Shown here one piece after another: positions 34,267 through 41,674 of a stretch of 64,000 bases of DNA. The notes beneath the pieces were generated by a model. The model was not told where the DNA came from, did not search any database, and saw only the letters and a list, made by a program, of their open reading frames with translations. Every line of letters begins with the position of its first letter. Position 1 is the stretch's first letter. A program made the translations under genes and the position numbers. This DNA comes from Scleromatobacter sp039920745 (GTDB lineage: Bacteria > Pseudomonadota > Gammaproteobacteria > Burkholderiales > Burkholderiaceae_C). Location of the stretch: NCBI GenBank assembly GCA_039920745.1, contig JBDSDD010000089.1, positions 1 to 64,000 of the forward strand, given 5' to 3'.

Positions 34267-35013
34267 ATGGACACCGCCGCCCCCCATCCCGACCTCCTGC
34301 ACGTCCTGCACGCCGACGCCGCGATCGTCGCGATCGACAAGCCCGCCGGCCTGCTCGTGCACCGTTCGGCGCTCGACGCGCACGAGACGCGCAGCGCCGC
34401 CGACCTGCTGCGCGCGCAGCTCGGCGCGCCGGTGTGGATGCTGCATCGCCTGGACAAGGCCACCTCCGGCGTGCTCGCGTTCGCGCGCGGCGCGGAGGTC
34501 GCATCGGCCGTGGGCCAGGCCTTCGAATCGGGCCGCGTGCGCAAGCGCTATCTCGCGCTGGTGCGCGGCTGGCCACCGTCCGATGGCGAGATCGATTACG
34601 CGTTGGCGCGCGACCCCGAACTGGCGTCCGCCGGCCAGGTGCGCCTGCCCGCGGTGACGCGCTATCGCCGGCTCGCCTGCTTCGACTGGCCGTTTCCGGA
34701 CGGGCGCCACGCGACAAGCCGCTACGCGCTGGTCGAGGTCGAGCCACTGTCCGGCCGGCGCCACCAGATTCGCCGCCACTTCAAGCACATCGCGCATCCC
34801 CTGGTGGGCGACACCACGCACGGCAAGAGCGCGCACAACCGCGCAGTGGCCGCGTGGCTGGGCACGTCGCGGTTGTGGCTGCACGCGTGCCGGCTTGAAT
34901 TGCCGGCGCACGCTGGCGGCGCGGCGCTGGTGATCGAGTCGCCACCGGGCGCGGAGTGGGCGTCGTTGTTGCGCGATGTGACGCTGGAGCCCTTGCCCGC
35001 GAACTGGCCTTGA
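34267..35013 (+). CDS. truC: tRNA pseudouridine synthase, RluA family (TruC-like)
   Basis: The 248-residue protein carries the RluA-family catalytic motif HRLDKATSGVLAFARG with the essential Asp. VAIDKPAGLLVHRS precedes it and SGRRHQIRRHFKHIAHPLVGD follows, all typical. There is no S4 domain, and the length and the KSAHNRAVAAWLGTSRLWLH region resemble TruC, which modifies U65 of tRNA-Ile and tRNA-Asp in E. coli. I am sure of the family and fairly sure of TruC. The start ATG 34267 follows the IS110 remnant and 206 bases without a gene. Confidence 0.85.
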   Translation: MDTAAPHPDLLHVLHADAAIVAIDKPAGLLVHRSALDAHETRSAADLLRAQLGAPVWMLHRLDKATSGVLAFARGAEVASAVGQAFESGRVRKRYLALVRGWPPSDGEIDYALARDPELASAGQVRLPAVTRYRRLACFDWPFPDGRHATSRYALVEVEPLSGRRHQIRRHFKHIAHPLVGDTTHGKSAHNRAVAAWLGTSRLWLHACRLELPAHAGGAALVIESPPGAEWASLLRDVTLEPLPANWP

Positions 35014-35061
35014 TCGACCTGTGCACGCCTGCGTCGATGCGGGCGCCGGACGTGTTGCGCC

Positions 35062-35886
35062 TCAGGGTTTCCAGTCCTTGGCCTTCGCGGCGCCTTCCGC
35101 GGCGGCATCCAGCGTGTCGCCCTCCCGCAGCGCGTCGACGGCCGCCAGCAAGGTCGCACTGAGCGGGCTGGCCGCCGTCCGGTAGCCGCCCGCGGCGCTC
35201 GCGGACGATGGCGTCGCCGACACGTGCTCGAGGTTCGCGACGACCCAGCCGTCGTCGTTCTTGCACGCGATGCCCGACGACGCGTTGTCGACGCTGAACG
35301 TGCGGCAGTATTGCTGCGCATGGTTGCGGAAGCTCAGTCCCACCGCGACGTTCGAGTTCGGCGCGAGGTCGGTGCCGGCCACGCGCTGGTCGAGCGCCTC
35401 GCGCAGGCCGCCTTGCGCGGTGATCGCGCCGTCGATGCCGACGTTGAGCGCCAGCGTGTCGCTGCCAGCACCCGCGTGCGGGGCGAGCAGGCGGGCGCCG
35501 AACAGCACGCCCAGCATCAGACTGGCGGCCATCGCGCCCCACTCGGGCCAGCGCCAGCGGCGCGCATGCGGCAATTGGGCTCGGTACGCGTCGTTGGCGC
35601 CGGCGGGGATGACGTCGTTCGCGGCGGCCGGCGCCGGAACCGGCGCGGCGTCGGACTGCGCGAGCAGATCCTGCAGGCCGGCCGGCAGGGGTTCGTCGAG
35701 CACCGGCGCGTAGGCCGACTGCAAGCGCGTGCGCAGCGTGCGCTCGCGCGCCACGGCGTTCGCGAGCGCGGGCTCCCGGGCCAGGCGCGTGTCGAACGCG
35801 GCGTGCTCGGCGGCCGTGAGTTCGCCGTCCACGTAAAGCATCACCGCGATGCGGTCGTCTTCGGTCATCGTATGGCTTGCGGTCAT
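35062..35886 (-). CDS. Anti-sigma factor, membrane-anchored
   Basis: The 274-residue protein is encoded after and overlapping (ATGA, 35883-35886) the ECF sigma gene. Its N-terminus TEDDRIAVMLYVDGELTAAE is the ASD-like zinc-less anti-sigma start seen in RsiW-type proteins. A central transmembrane helix (WPEWGAMAASLMLGVLFGARL) separates a cytosolic sigma-binding part from a periplasmic part with two Cys (QYCRTFSVDNASSG, IACKNDDGW). It should hold the sigma factor inactive at the inner membrane until degraded. The divergent subtilase could be a target gene rather than the regulator protease. Confidence 0.8.
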   Translation of the reverse strand: MTASHTMTEDDRIAVMLYVDGELTAAEHAAFDTRLAREPALANAVARERTLRTRLQSAYAPVLDEPLPAGLQDLLAQSDAAPVPAPAAANDVIPAGANDAYRAQLPHARRWRWPEWGAMAASLMLGVLFGARLLAPHAGAGSDTLALNVGIDGAITAQGGLREALDQRVAGTDLAPNSNVAVGLSFRNHAQQYCRTFSVDNASSGIACKNDDGWVVANLEHVSATPSSASAAGGYRTAASPLSATLLAAVDALREGDTLDAAAEGAAKAKDWKP

Positions 35887-36386
35887 GGCGTCAGGTCTCC
35901 GTCGCCCAGCATCAGTTGAAGCGCGTCGCGGCCGCGCGCGAGGCGGCTGGTCAGCGTGCCGATGGGGATGTCGAGCACCACCGCGGCTTCCTTGTAGGGC
36001 AGGCCCTCGACCAGCACCAGGCTGACGGCCATGCGCTGGTCCTCGGGCAGGCGCGCCATCGCTTTCTCGATGGACAGCCGGATGTCGCGGCTGCCCGCCT
36101 CCGAAAAGCCGACGTGCTCGCCGGCCTCCTCGGGCGCCAGCACTTCATCGCGGCGCCCGCGCGCACGCACTTCGTCGATCCACGCGTTCTTCATGATTCG
36201 AAACAGCCAGCTGTCCAGTCGAGTTCCATCCTGCCAATGATCGAGGTGCTTGAGCGCACGCTCGACCGCGATCTGCACGAGGTCGTCCGCGTCCTCCCGG
36301 TGCCGGGTGACGGATCGGGCGAAACGGCGCAGCCGCGGCAACAAGGCCGCGATCTCGGCGCGCAACGCAAGGGGCGACAGGCTCAT
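35883..36386 (-). CDS. ECF-type RNA polymerase sigma factor
   Basis: The 167-residue protein has region 2 (LPRLRRFARSVTRHREDADD, LVQIAVERALKHLDHW, SWLFRIMKNAWIDEVR) and region 4 (AMARLPEDQRMAVSLVLVEG, LPYKEAAVVLDIPIGTLTSR), the normal ECF layout. Start ATG 36386 has no good ribosome site, and the promoter-like motif just upstream would give a near-leaderless transcript. The anti-sigma gene is co-translated. The same promoter motif precedes the Gly/Ser-rich gene at 37897, and a variant faces the subtilase gene. Confidence 0.92.
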   Translation of the reverse strand: MSLSPLALRAEIAALLPRLRRFARSVTRHREDADDLVQIAVERALKHLDHWQDGTRLDSWLFRIMKNAWIDEVRARGRRDEVLAPEEAGEHVGFSEAGSRDIRLSIEKAMARLPEDQRMAVSLVLVEGLPYKEAAVVLDIPIGTLTSRLARGRDALQLMLGDGDLTP

Positions 36387-36394
36387 GACATGAT

Positions 36395-36444
36395 GGGAAA
36401 ACGTCGGGAGGATGGATTTTCTTCCATGCTTGCGACGTTATATC
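36395..36444. promoter_or_regulatory. Interleaved divergent ECF-type promoters
   Basis: On the minus strand GGAAGAAA (36425-36418), 14 bases, then CGTTTTCCC (36403-36395) face the sigma gene. On the plus strand GGAT (36414-36417), 18 bases, then CGTTATATC (36436-36444) face the subtilase gene. The spacing of GGAA/GGAT to CGTT is 18 bases in both, as for -35 and -10 of ECF promoters (GGAAC and CGTC are common). The start codons lie 9 to 12 bases beyond the -10 elements, so transcripts would be leaderless or nearly so. Confidence 0.5.
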
Positions 36445-36448
36445 GAAC

Positions 36449-37792
36449 ATGAGCCCCAGATCTTGCCGAATCCTTGCGCTGCGAAGCGCATTTCTTGCAC
36501 CGCTGCTGCTGCTGTCCGTCGTGGCGCACGCCCAGTTGCGACTCCCGTCGCTCGGATCGACGCTGTCGCCGATCTCGCGGACGCCTGTGCTGCAGCGCGT
36601 GGAGCCGCTGGTCGACAACGTGCTCGCTCCGGTCGACCTGGCCGCTGCCAGGCTGCAGGAGGTGACGGAACGCGCCCACGCGCACCGGCGTGCGCTCGAC
36701 CGCGATCCACGCGGCGAGCTGATCGTGCGGGCCGAGGTGCTGGCGCAGCCGTCGAGCCCGGCGGCGCGCGACGCGCTGGTCGCAGCCGGCTTCCGACCCT
36801 TGCGCGACGACGCGCTCGCGGGCCTGGACGACATGCTGCTCGTGATGAAGGCGCCAGCGGGGGTCGATCTCGCGGACGCCGTCGCCCGGGCACGGGCAAT
36901 CGATCCGCAGGGTGCGTACGACTTCCACCATGTCTACCTGGGCAGCGGCAGCGTGGGCGCGACGGCTGCCGCGCCGTCGGCCGTCGGGGCGTCTCGACCG
37001 CGGGTCGCGGACGCCGGCGCGCTGCGTGTCGGCCTGATCGACAGCGGCGTCGACAGTCGGCACCCCGCGTTTGCCCACGCCCAGATCCAGCGCCACGGCT
37101 GCAGCGACGGCACGCATCCCGCGGCGCATGGCACGGCGGTGGCGTCGTTGATGGTCGGCGCGGATGCCCCGTTCAATTCCGCGCTGCCGCGCGCCACGCT
37201 GCTGGCAGCCGATGTCTATTGCGACGAGGCCACCGGCGGTTCGGTGGAGGCGATCGCGCGCGAACTGGCGTGGCTGGCGCAGATGCGGGTGGCTGTCGTC
37301 AATATCAGCCTGGTCGGCCCGCCTAACCAGATATTGCAGCGTCTGGTCGCGCGCGCCGTCGGGCAGGGGATGCTGATCGTCGCGGCTGTCGGCAACGACG
37401 GGCCGGCGGCGCCGCCGCTGTACCCCGCCGCGTGGCCCGGCGTGGTCGGGGTCGGCGCGGTCGACGGCAAGCTGCGCCTGCTGGCCGAGGGCGCGCGCGG
37501 GCCGCAGGTGATGTTCGTCGCGCCGGGCGCCGACATGGCAGCCGCGGCCAATGGCACGCGCGCGTTCGTGCCGGTGCGCGGCACCTCGTTCGCGGCGCCC
37601 TTCGTCGCCGGGCTGCTCGCGGCGGGCTACCAGGCGGCGTCGCCCGAAGGGGCCCGCGACGCGATCGCCCGCCTCGCGATCTCGGCGCACGACCTGCCGC
37701 AGCCGGCGCCGCGCGACGGCATCGGACGGGGCCTCGTCGCCGAGGCGCTGCGCACCGCGCCCGACAGCGTCGGCCTGGCGCGCGAGCGGTAG
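36449..37792 (+). CDS. Secreted subtilisin-like serine protease (S8)
   Basis: The protein has 447 residues with a signal peptide (RILALRSAFLAPLLLLSVVA). A propeptide-like region covers about 30-190 (RHPRGELIVRAEVL-type inhibitor sequence, VMKAPAGVDLADAV). The catalytic triad is Asp198 in GLIDSGVDSRH, His227 in AAHGTAVASLM and Ser380 in VRGTSFAAPFVAGLL; the oxyanion Asn is in VAAVGNDGPAAPPLY. The gene is divergent from the ECF sigma gene, with a promoter-like variant of the shared motif. It is probably a sigma-dependent exported protease. The predicted start ATG 36449 leaves almost no leader. Confidence 0.88.
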   Translation: MSPRSCRILALRSAFLAPLLLLSVVAHAQLRLPSLGSTLSPISRTPVLQRVEPLVDNVLAPVDLAAARLQEVTERAHAHRRALDRDPRGELIVRAEVLAQPSSPAARDALVAAGFRPLRDDALAGLDDMLLVMKAPAGVDLADAVARARAIDPQGAYDFHHVYLGSGSVGATAAAPSAVGASRPRVADAGALRVGLIDSGVDSRHPAFAHAQIQRHGCSDGTHPAAHGTAVASLMVGADAPFNSALPRATLLAADVYCDEATGGSVEAIARELAWLAQMRVAVVNISLVGPPNQILQRLVARAVGQGMLIVAAVGNDGPAAPPLYPAAWPGVVGVGAVDGKLRLLAEGARGPQVMFVAPGADMAAAANGTRAFVPVRGTSFAAPFVAGLLAAGYQAASPEGARDAIARLAISAHDLPQPAPRDGIGRGLVAEALRTAPDSVGLARER

Positions 37793-37815
37793 TTACATCT
37801 GCTTTCATGTTCTCC

Positions 37816-37846
37816 GGAAGAAACCCGGCGCGAGTGGCGTTCTCCC
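37816..37846 (+). promoter_or_regulatory. ECF-type promoter of the Gly/Ser-rich protein gene
   Basis: GGAAGAAA (37816-37823), 14 bases, CGTTCTCCC (37838-37846) match the motif in front of the sigma gene at 17 of 17 and 8 of 9 core positions respectively (GGAAGAAA identical, CGTTTTCCC versus CGTTCTCCC). The expected transcript start near 37850 gives a leader of about 47 bases with AAAGGTGA before ATG 37897. The two sites suggest one autoregulated regulon. Confidence 0.6.
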
Positions 37847-37896
37847 TTTGCAGGCTGCGAAATCGTTCGCTGGCCAAACAGTCAAAGGTGAACAAC

Positions 37897-39033
37897 ATGA
37901 TCCGCAAGCACTCCGCTCTCCACACCGTCGCCGTGATGGCCCTGTCGACCCTCTGCGTGGCGATCTCCACCTCGGCGCACGCCGGCCTGCTGGGCGGTGG
38001 TGGTGGCATGCACGGCGGCGGCCTGGGCGGCGGGCTCGGCGGCATGGGGTCGGGCAGCGCCAGCCGTGGCGGCCTGGTGGGCAACGCCACGGGCAACGTG
38101 ACGGGCACCGGCTCGATCGCCGGTAGCCTGCCGGCGCCCAGCGCCGCGCCGATCAAGGACGCGGCCGGCAGCCTCGTCGACACGACCCGGACCGACGGCG
38201 GCAACGTGGTCGATGCGACCAAGGCGACCGCCGGCGACGCGGTGGCCAACGGCAAGGCTGTGGCTGCCAGCGGCAAGGCCGCGGCGGCGAGCGCGGCTTC
38301 GGGTGGCAAGGCCGTTGCCGGCGCCGGTGCGCAGGCGGGGCGTGACGCGAAGGATCAGGTCGGCACGCAAGCCGGCAACGCCGTCGGCGGCGCGCGCGCC
38401 GCGGCAGGCAACGTGTCCGGCAGCGCAGATGGCAGCCTCAGCGGCGCCGCGGGCTCGACCACGGGCGGCGCGGACAGCGCGCAGAGCGGCGGCGCATCGC
38501 TGGGTGCGCTGTCGGCGGCGGGCAATGCGACCGGGTCGGTTTCGCGCAATGCACCGAGCACGACGACCACGCCGTCGACGGCCACCGCGCCGACGACCTC
38601 GTCCACCGCTCCCACGACCACGTCCGCCGCCACGGCGCCGACACCCGCCAAGCCGTCGCGTTCGCTCACTGGCAGCCTTGCGGGCAACGGCAATGGCAGC
38701 GGCTCGGCGGCAGCCACGCGCTCGAATGACGCTGCGAAGCCCACCCCGTCCAGCACCGGCACGACGCCCAGCACGACGCCGACCACCCCGTCGTCGAGCG
38801 CCCGCTCGCTTTCGGGCAACCTGGCCGGCAACGGCAACGGCTCCGCAACGGCCACGCGCTCGACCGGCACGCCGACGTCGTCGTCCACAACCAAGCGCGC
38901 GGTCTCTGGCAACGGCGCTGGCAACGGCGCGCTGCAAGGCTCGGCCTCGCGCGAGAACGGCGTGAACGTCGGCGCCAATGGCGCCGCCAACGGCTCGGTG
39001 CAGCGCGGTCAGCAGGCACAAAGCGCCAACTGA
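37897..39033 (+). CDS. Secreted Gly/Ala/Ser/Thr-rich repetitive protein
   Basis: The product has 378 residues, a signal peptide (TVAVMALSTLCVAISTSAHA) and a strongly biased mature part. Residues 30-55 are Gly-rich (GGGGGMHGGGLGGGLGG), 90-180 are an Ala/Gly/Lys amphipathic-helix region (VANGKAVAASGKAAAASAAS), and 210-340 are Thr/Ser/Pro/Ala-rich, with three imperfect repeats of the type SLTGSLAGNGNGSGS / SLSGNLAGNGNGSAT. Only a few charged residues and no Cys are present. It could be a cell-surface or matrix protein. It lies downstream of the subtilase with its own ECF-type promoter, so the sigma/anti-sigma/protease/surface-protein group may act together. Confidence 0.6.
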   Translation: MIRKHSALHTVAVMALSTLCVAISTSAHAGLLGGGGGMHGGGLGGGLGGMGSGSASRGGLVGNATGNVTGTGSIAGSLPAPSAAPIKDAAGSLVDTTRTDGGNVVDATKATAGDAVANGKAVAASGKAAAASAASGGKAVAGAGAQAGRDAKDQVGTQAGNAVGGARAAAGNVSGSADGSLSGAAGSTTGGADSAQSGGASLGALSAAGNATGSVSRNAPSTTTTPSTATAPTTSSTAPTTTSAATAPTPAKPSRSLTGSLAGNGNGSGSAAATRSNDAAKPTPSSTGTTPSTTPTTPSSSARSLSGNLAGNGNGSATATRSTGTPTSSSTTKRAVSGNGAGNGALQGSASRENGVNVGANGAANGSVQRGQQAQSAN

Positions 39034-39185
39034 TGCCAGTACGGCGGTGGGCGTTCGCGCCCCTGTCGACGCGACGAGCGGCCAGGCCTGAAGGTTCTGG
39101 CCGCTTGTTCGTGGGCTCCTCGCGCGGCGCGTGGCGCGCACAATGCCCTGGTCGCCCACTTGCGCCGCCTTGCGCGCCAACGCCC

Positions 39186-39782
39186 GTGCCTTATTACATC
39201 CGCGTGCTCACGCCGTCCGCCGAAATCGTGCCTGCCGGTGCGCTGGCTGCCGAACTCAAGACGGCGAATCTGTCCGTCGAAGCGGGCTCCGATACCCAGT
39301 GGGAGGAGTTGCTGCTCTCGCATCGGGACGGCCGAGCGATCGCGCAGATCGAACGCAACCCGGTGTCGGCGGGCTCGCTGGGCGCCGAGGAACTCGAGGA
39401 GTTCGTCGACACGCTCGACGACCTGCAGCCAGACTCCGCCGCCGATTGGCTGCGCGACTGGCTGCCCGGCGTCAGGACGATCTATGCGTTCCAGATCCTG
39501 AGGGCGGCGGATCAGGACGACGGCTGGGACGCCGTCCACACGGTGCAGGGCCAGCTCTGGCGCACGCTGGGTGGCCTGTGCCAGGCCGATGGCGAGGGCT
39601 TCTCGAACGAGGCCGGCTACCAGATCGTCTGGCAGTTCTCCGACCAGGCGTCCGGCACGTGGGACATGGGCGTGCTCAAGGACGGCGCCTGGGTGCACTT
39701 CGAGATGGAACTGAGCGACCATGGCCAGCGCGAGCAGTTCTTGCGCGGCGAAGTGCCGACAGGCGCGAAGCTGTCGACCTAG
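39186..39782 (+). CDS. Hypothetical protein, 198 residues, acidic
   Basis: I take GTG 39186 (VPYYIRVLTPSAEIVPAGAL) as start; upstream codons are Arg/Pro-rich and look non-coding. The protein is soluble and acidic, with YIRVLTPSAE, WEELLLSHRDGRAIAQIE, LEEFVDTLDDLQPDSAADWL and YQIVWQFSDQASGTWDMG. The stop codon TAG and the stop of the convergent SRPBCC fusion gene share the same four bases, CTAG. I recognise no family; similar short proteins seem common in Burkholderiales. Confidence 0.6.
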   Translation: MPYYIRVLTPSAEIVPAGALAAELKTANLSVEAGSDTQWEELLLSHRDGRAIAQIERNPVSAGSLGAEELEEFVDTLDDLQPDSAADWLRDWLPGVRTIYAFQILRAADQDDGWDAVHTVQGQLWRTLGGLCQADGEGFSNEAGYQIVWQFSDQASGTWDMGVLKDGAWVHFEMELSDHGQREQFLRGEVPTGAKLST

Positions 39783-40705
39783 CTGTTGACTGAAGCGGGC
39801 GCCGGCCAGCGATACGCCAGAACCTGCGTTCGCGCATAGCGGTGCTCGCGCACGGCTTCCAGCTGGTTGCCGCCCAGCAGCAGCACGTCGTCGCCGTCGA
39901 TCCGCACGAAGAAGCCGACGTGGCCTTTCCAGCTTTGCGGATCTTCGCGCCACAGCACGGTGATGCAGCCGGGCCGCGGCTCGTCCAGCGCGTCGCCCCA
40001 GTCCAGCCAGCTGCGCGCCAGCGCCGAAGCCGTCCCGGCGATGCCGACGCGCGCCAGCGACCAGTGCACGAACGACGAGCACCAGTTCGCCTTGTCGTCG
40101 TAGCCCTGGATGGTGGTGCCGGCGTGGAACTCGGTGACGCGCGGATTGCTGCTGCCAACGGCGAAGTTGCGCACGCCCAGTTCCGCCCGGGCGACGCGCA
40201 ACCACGGCGCACGCGCCTCGTCGGCAACCGCCATGCGCAGCGACGTCATCTGGTCGGACCACCACATCCCCATCATCGCGATGAAGCGCGGCACCGGCTG
40301 GCCGTGGCGCACCGGATGGTCGGGCGGCAACGCGGCGAAGCCGGCGTGCACCAGCGTCACCTGGGTGCCGGCGCGGCACGGCTCGAAGTTGACCGACACG
40401 GTGGTCTTCTCGTGCGGGGCGAAGTTGATGCCGCGCCACTCGATCTGCAACGCGTGCGGCGGATTCCATGCGGTGACGGTGCCGCTTTGAACGACGTGCG
40501 ACGCGTCGGAGTCCGGCGTCGCGATCGTCTCGAACAAACGACCGCCCAGCTTCGGCTCGAGGTGCAGCACGCTGAGCGAGCGGGCGCCGTTGCGAAACTT
40601 CAAGCCGTGGCGCCACCAGCTGTCGATCTGGTTGGTGAAGACTTCGAACGCGATGGCCGGCGGCGCATCGACGAACACGCTGGCGCTGACGCGGTCGCCG
40701 CTCAC
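39779..40705 (-). CDS. SRPBCC domain fused to TIGR02594 (NlpC/P60-like) domain
   Basis: The 308-residue protein starts at GTG 40705, overlapping the ArsR stop. Residues 1-150 are an AHSA1-type SRPBCC ligand-binding domain (VFVDAPPAIAFEVFTNQIDS, LGGRLFETIATPD, VTAWNPPHALQIEWRGINFA). Residues 165-308 match TIGR02594: WLRVARAELGVRNFAVGSSN, NPRVTEFHAG, DDKANWCSSFVHWSLARVGI, AGTASALARSWLDWG and KGHVGFFVRIDGDDVLLLGG. The Cys of NWCSSF and His of GHVGFF look like a peptidase pair. The first domain fits the ArsR-VOC operon, while the second is usually a stand-alone wall-hydrolase-like protein without a signal peptide. The fusion may be real or reflect a lost stop codon. Confidence 0.75.
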   Translation of the reverse strand: MSGDRVSASVFVDAPPAIAFEVFTNQIDSWWRHGLKFRNGARSLSVLHLEPKLGGRLFETIATPDSDASHVVQSGTVTAWNPPHALQIEWRGINFAPHEKTTVSVNFEPCRAGTQVTLVHAGFAALPPDHPVRHGQPVPRFIAMMGMWWSDQMTSLRMAVADEARAPWLRVARAELGVRNFAVGSSNPRVTEFHAGTTIQGYDDKANWCSSFVHWSLARVGIAGTASALARSWLDWGDALDEPRPGCITVLWREDPQSWKGHVGFFVRIDGDDVLLLGGNQLEAVREHRYARTQVLAYRWPAPASVNS

Positions 40706-41085
40706 CGCGTGCCTCGCTCGCGGGCGACGCGCTCGGCCTGTTTGCGGAACGCCTGCATCTGCACGCCCCAGAACGCCTGCACGTCGCCCAGCCAGGCCTG
40801 CAGGTCGGCCAGCGGCTGGGCCTCGAGGCTGTAGGTGCGGGCGCGGGCGTCGTCGTCGGGGCTGGCGGCGCCGACCGCGTGGATCACGCCGGCCTGGCGC
40901 AGCACGCGCAGGTGGCGGCTCATCGCCTGGCGCGACATGGCGAGTGCGTCGGCGATCTCGCTGGCGCGCTGCGGGCCGTCGCGCAGCAGGCCGACGACGG
41001 CGCGTCGCGTCGGCTCGGCCAACGCCTGCAGCGTGCGGTCGAGCGCGTCGCTGTTGAGCGCGGTGGGAGCAGCGCGGCGGCTCAC
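40702..41085 (-). CDS. ArsR-type winged-helix regulator
   Basis: The 127-residue protein starts at GTG 41085, overlapping the VOC stop (GTGA). The DNA-binding part reads LDRTLQALAEPTRRAVVGLL, RDGPQRASEIADALAMSRQA and MSRHLRVLRQAGVIHAVG. It has no Cys pair for metal binding, so it belongs to the ArsR branch that regulates SRPBCC/VOC genes rather than metal resistance. Its partners are the co-translated VOC protein (upstream) and SRPBCC fusion (downstream). The AT-rich tract at about 41586-41614 between this operon and the aminopeptidase gene could hold its operator. Confidence 0.85.
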   Translation of the reverse strand: MSRRAAPTALNSDALDRTLQALAEPTRRAVVGLLRDGPQRASEIADALAMSRQAMSRHLRVLRQAGVIHAVGAASPDDDARARTYSLEAQPLADLQAWLGDVQAFWGVQMQAFRKQAERVARERGTR

Positions 41086-41555
41086 TGGGCGGGCTTGTCG
41101 CGGATGCGGTGCATGAACCACCACGCGTGGCCTTCGCAATCGTCGGCGCCGTAGCTGCGATCGCTCCAGTAGTCGTCGCCGTAGTCGTGCGTGGCGGGTT
41201 CGGCGTAGATCGTCGCGCCCTGCGCGCGCGCCTGGGCGCAGTGCGCGTCGGCGTCGTCCACGAACAGGCACAGCGCCTGCGTGTTGCGGCCGCCGAGATC
41301 ACGCGGGCTCGCGTGGCGCGCCTTGAACTCGCGCCCGGGTTCGACGGCGTCGCCAGGCTTCGCGCTGGCGCTGACCGAGACCAGCGCGCCGCCGTAGACC
41401 AGCTCGCTGTAGACGATCTCGCCCGGCTCGCCCTCGACCTTCAGGCGCAGCTCGAAGCCGAAGGCGTCGCACAGCCAGGCGATGGCCTTGGCGGGATCGC
41501 GGTAGAAGACGCTGGAGCTCAGCTGCGGCCAGCCGGCCGGCGGGGGGTTGCGCAT
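41082..41555 (-). CDS. VOC family protein, first gene of ArsR operon
   Basis: The 157-residue protein starts at ATG 41555 behind GAGG 6 bases upstream. The VOC pattern is clear: SSSVFYRDPAKAIAWLCDAF, GFELRLKVEGEPGEIVYSEL, then RNTQALCLFVDDADAHCAQA and ATIYAEPATHDYGDDYWSDR, YGADDCEGHAWWFMHRIRD. Its C-terminal WSDRSYGADDCEGHAWWF is typical of the PhnB-like/glyoxalase proteins paired with ArsR regulators. Its stop overlaps the ArsR start, so the operon is VOC-ArsR-SRPBCC. Substrate unknown. Confidence 0.85.
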   Translation of the reverse strand: MRNPPPAGWPQLSSSVFYRDPAKAIAWLCDAFGFELRLKVEGEPGEIVYSELVYGGALVSVSASAKPGDAVEPGREFKARHASPRDLGGRNTQALCLFVDDADAHCAQARAQGATIYAEPATHDYGDDYWSDRSYGADDCEGHAWWFMHRIRDKPAQ

Positions 41556-41674
41556 CGGACACCTCGACAAGAATGGTCAACGAATGCGTTAATAGTAAGC
41601 CATATAGTTTATCAAATGCAATGCGACCGGCCGTGTTCCCTAGAATGGAGTTGCGCCGCCTCCACTCAGAGATC

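Noticed and set aside
38560..38840. Possible CRISPR or minisatellite array
   Set aside because: The repetition follows codons for Thr/Ser/Pro-rich protein sequence and is irregular in length.
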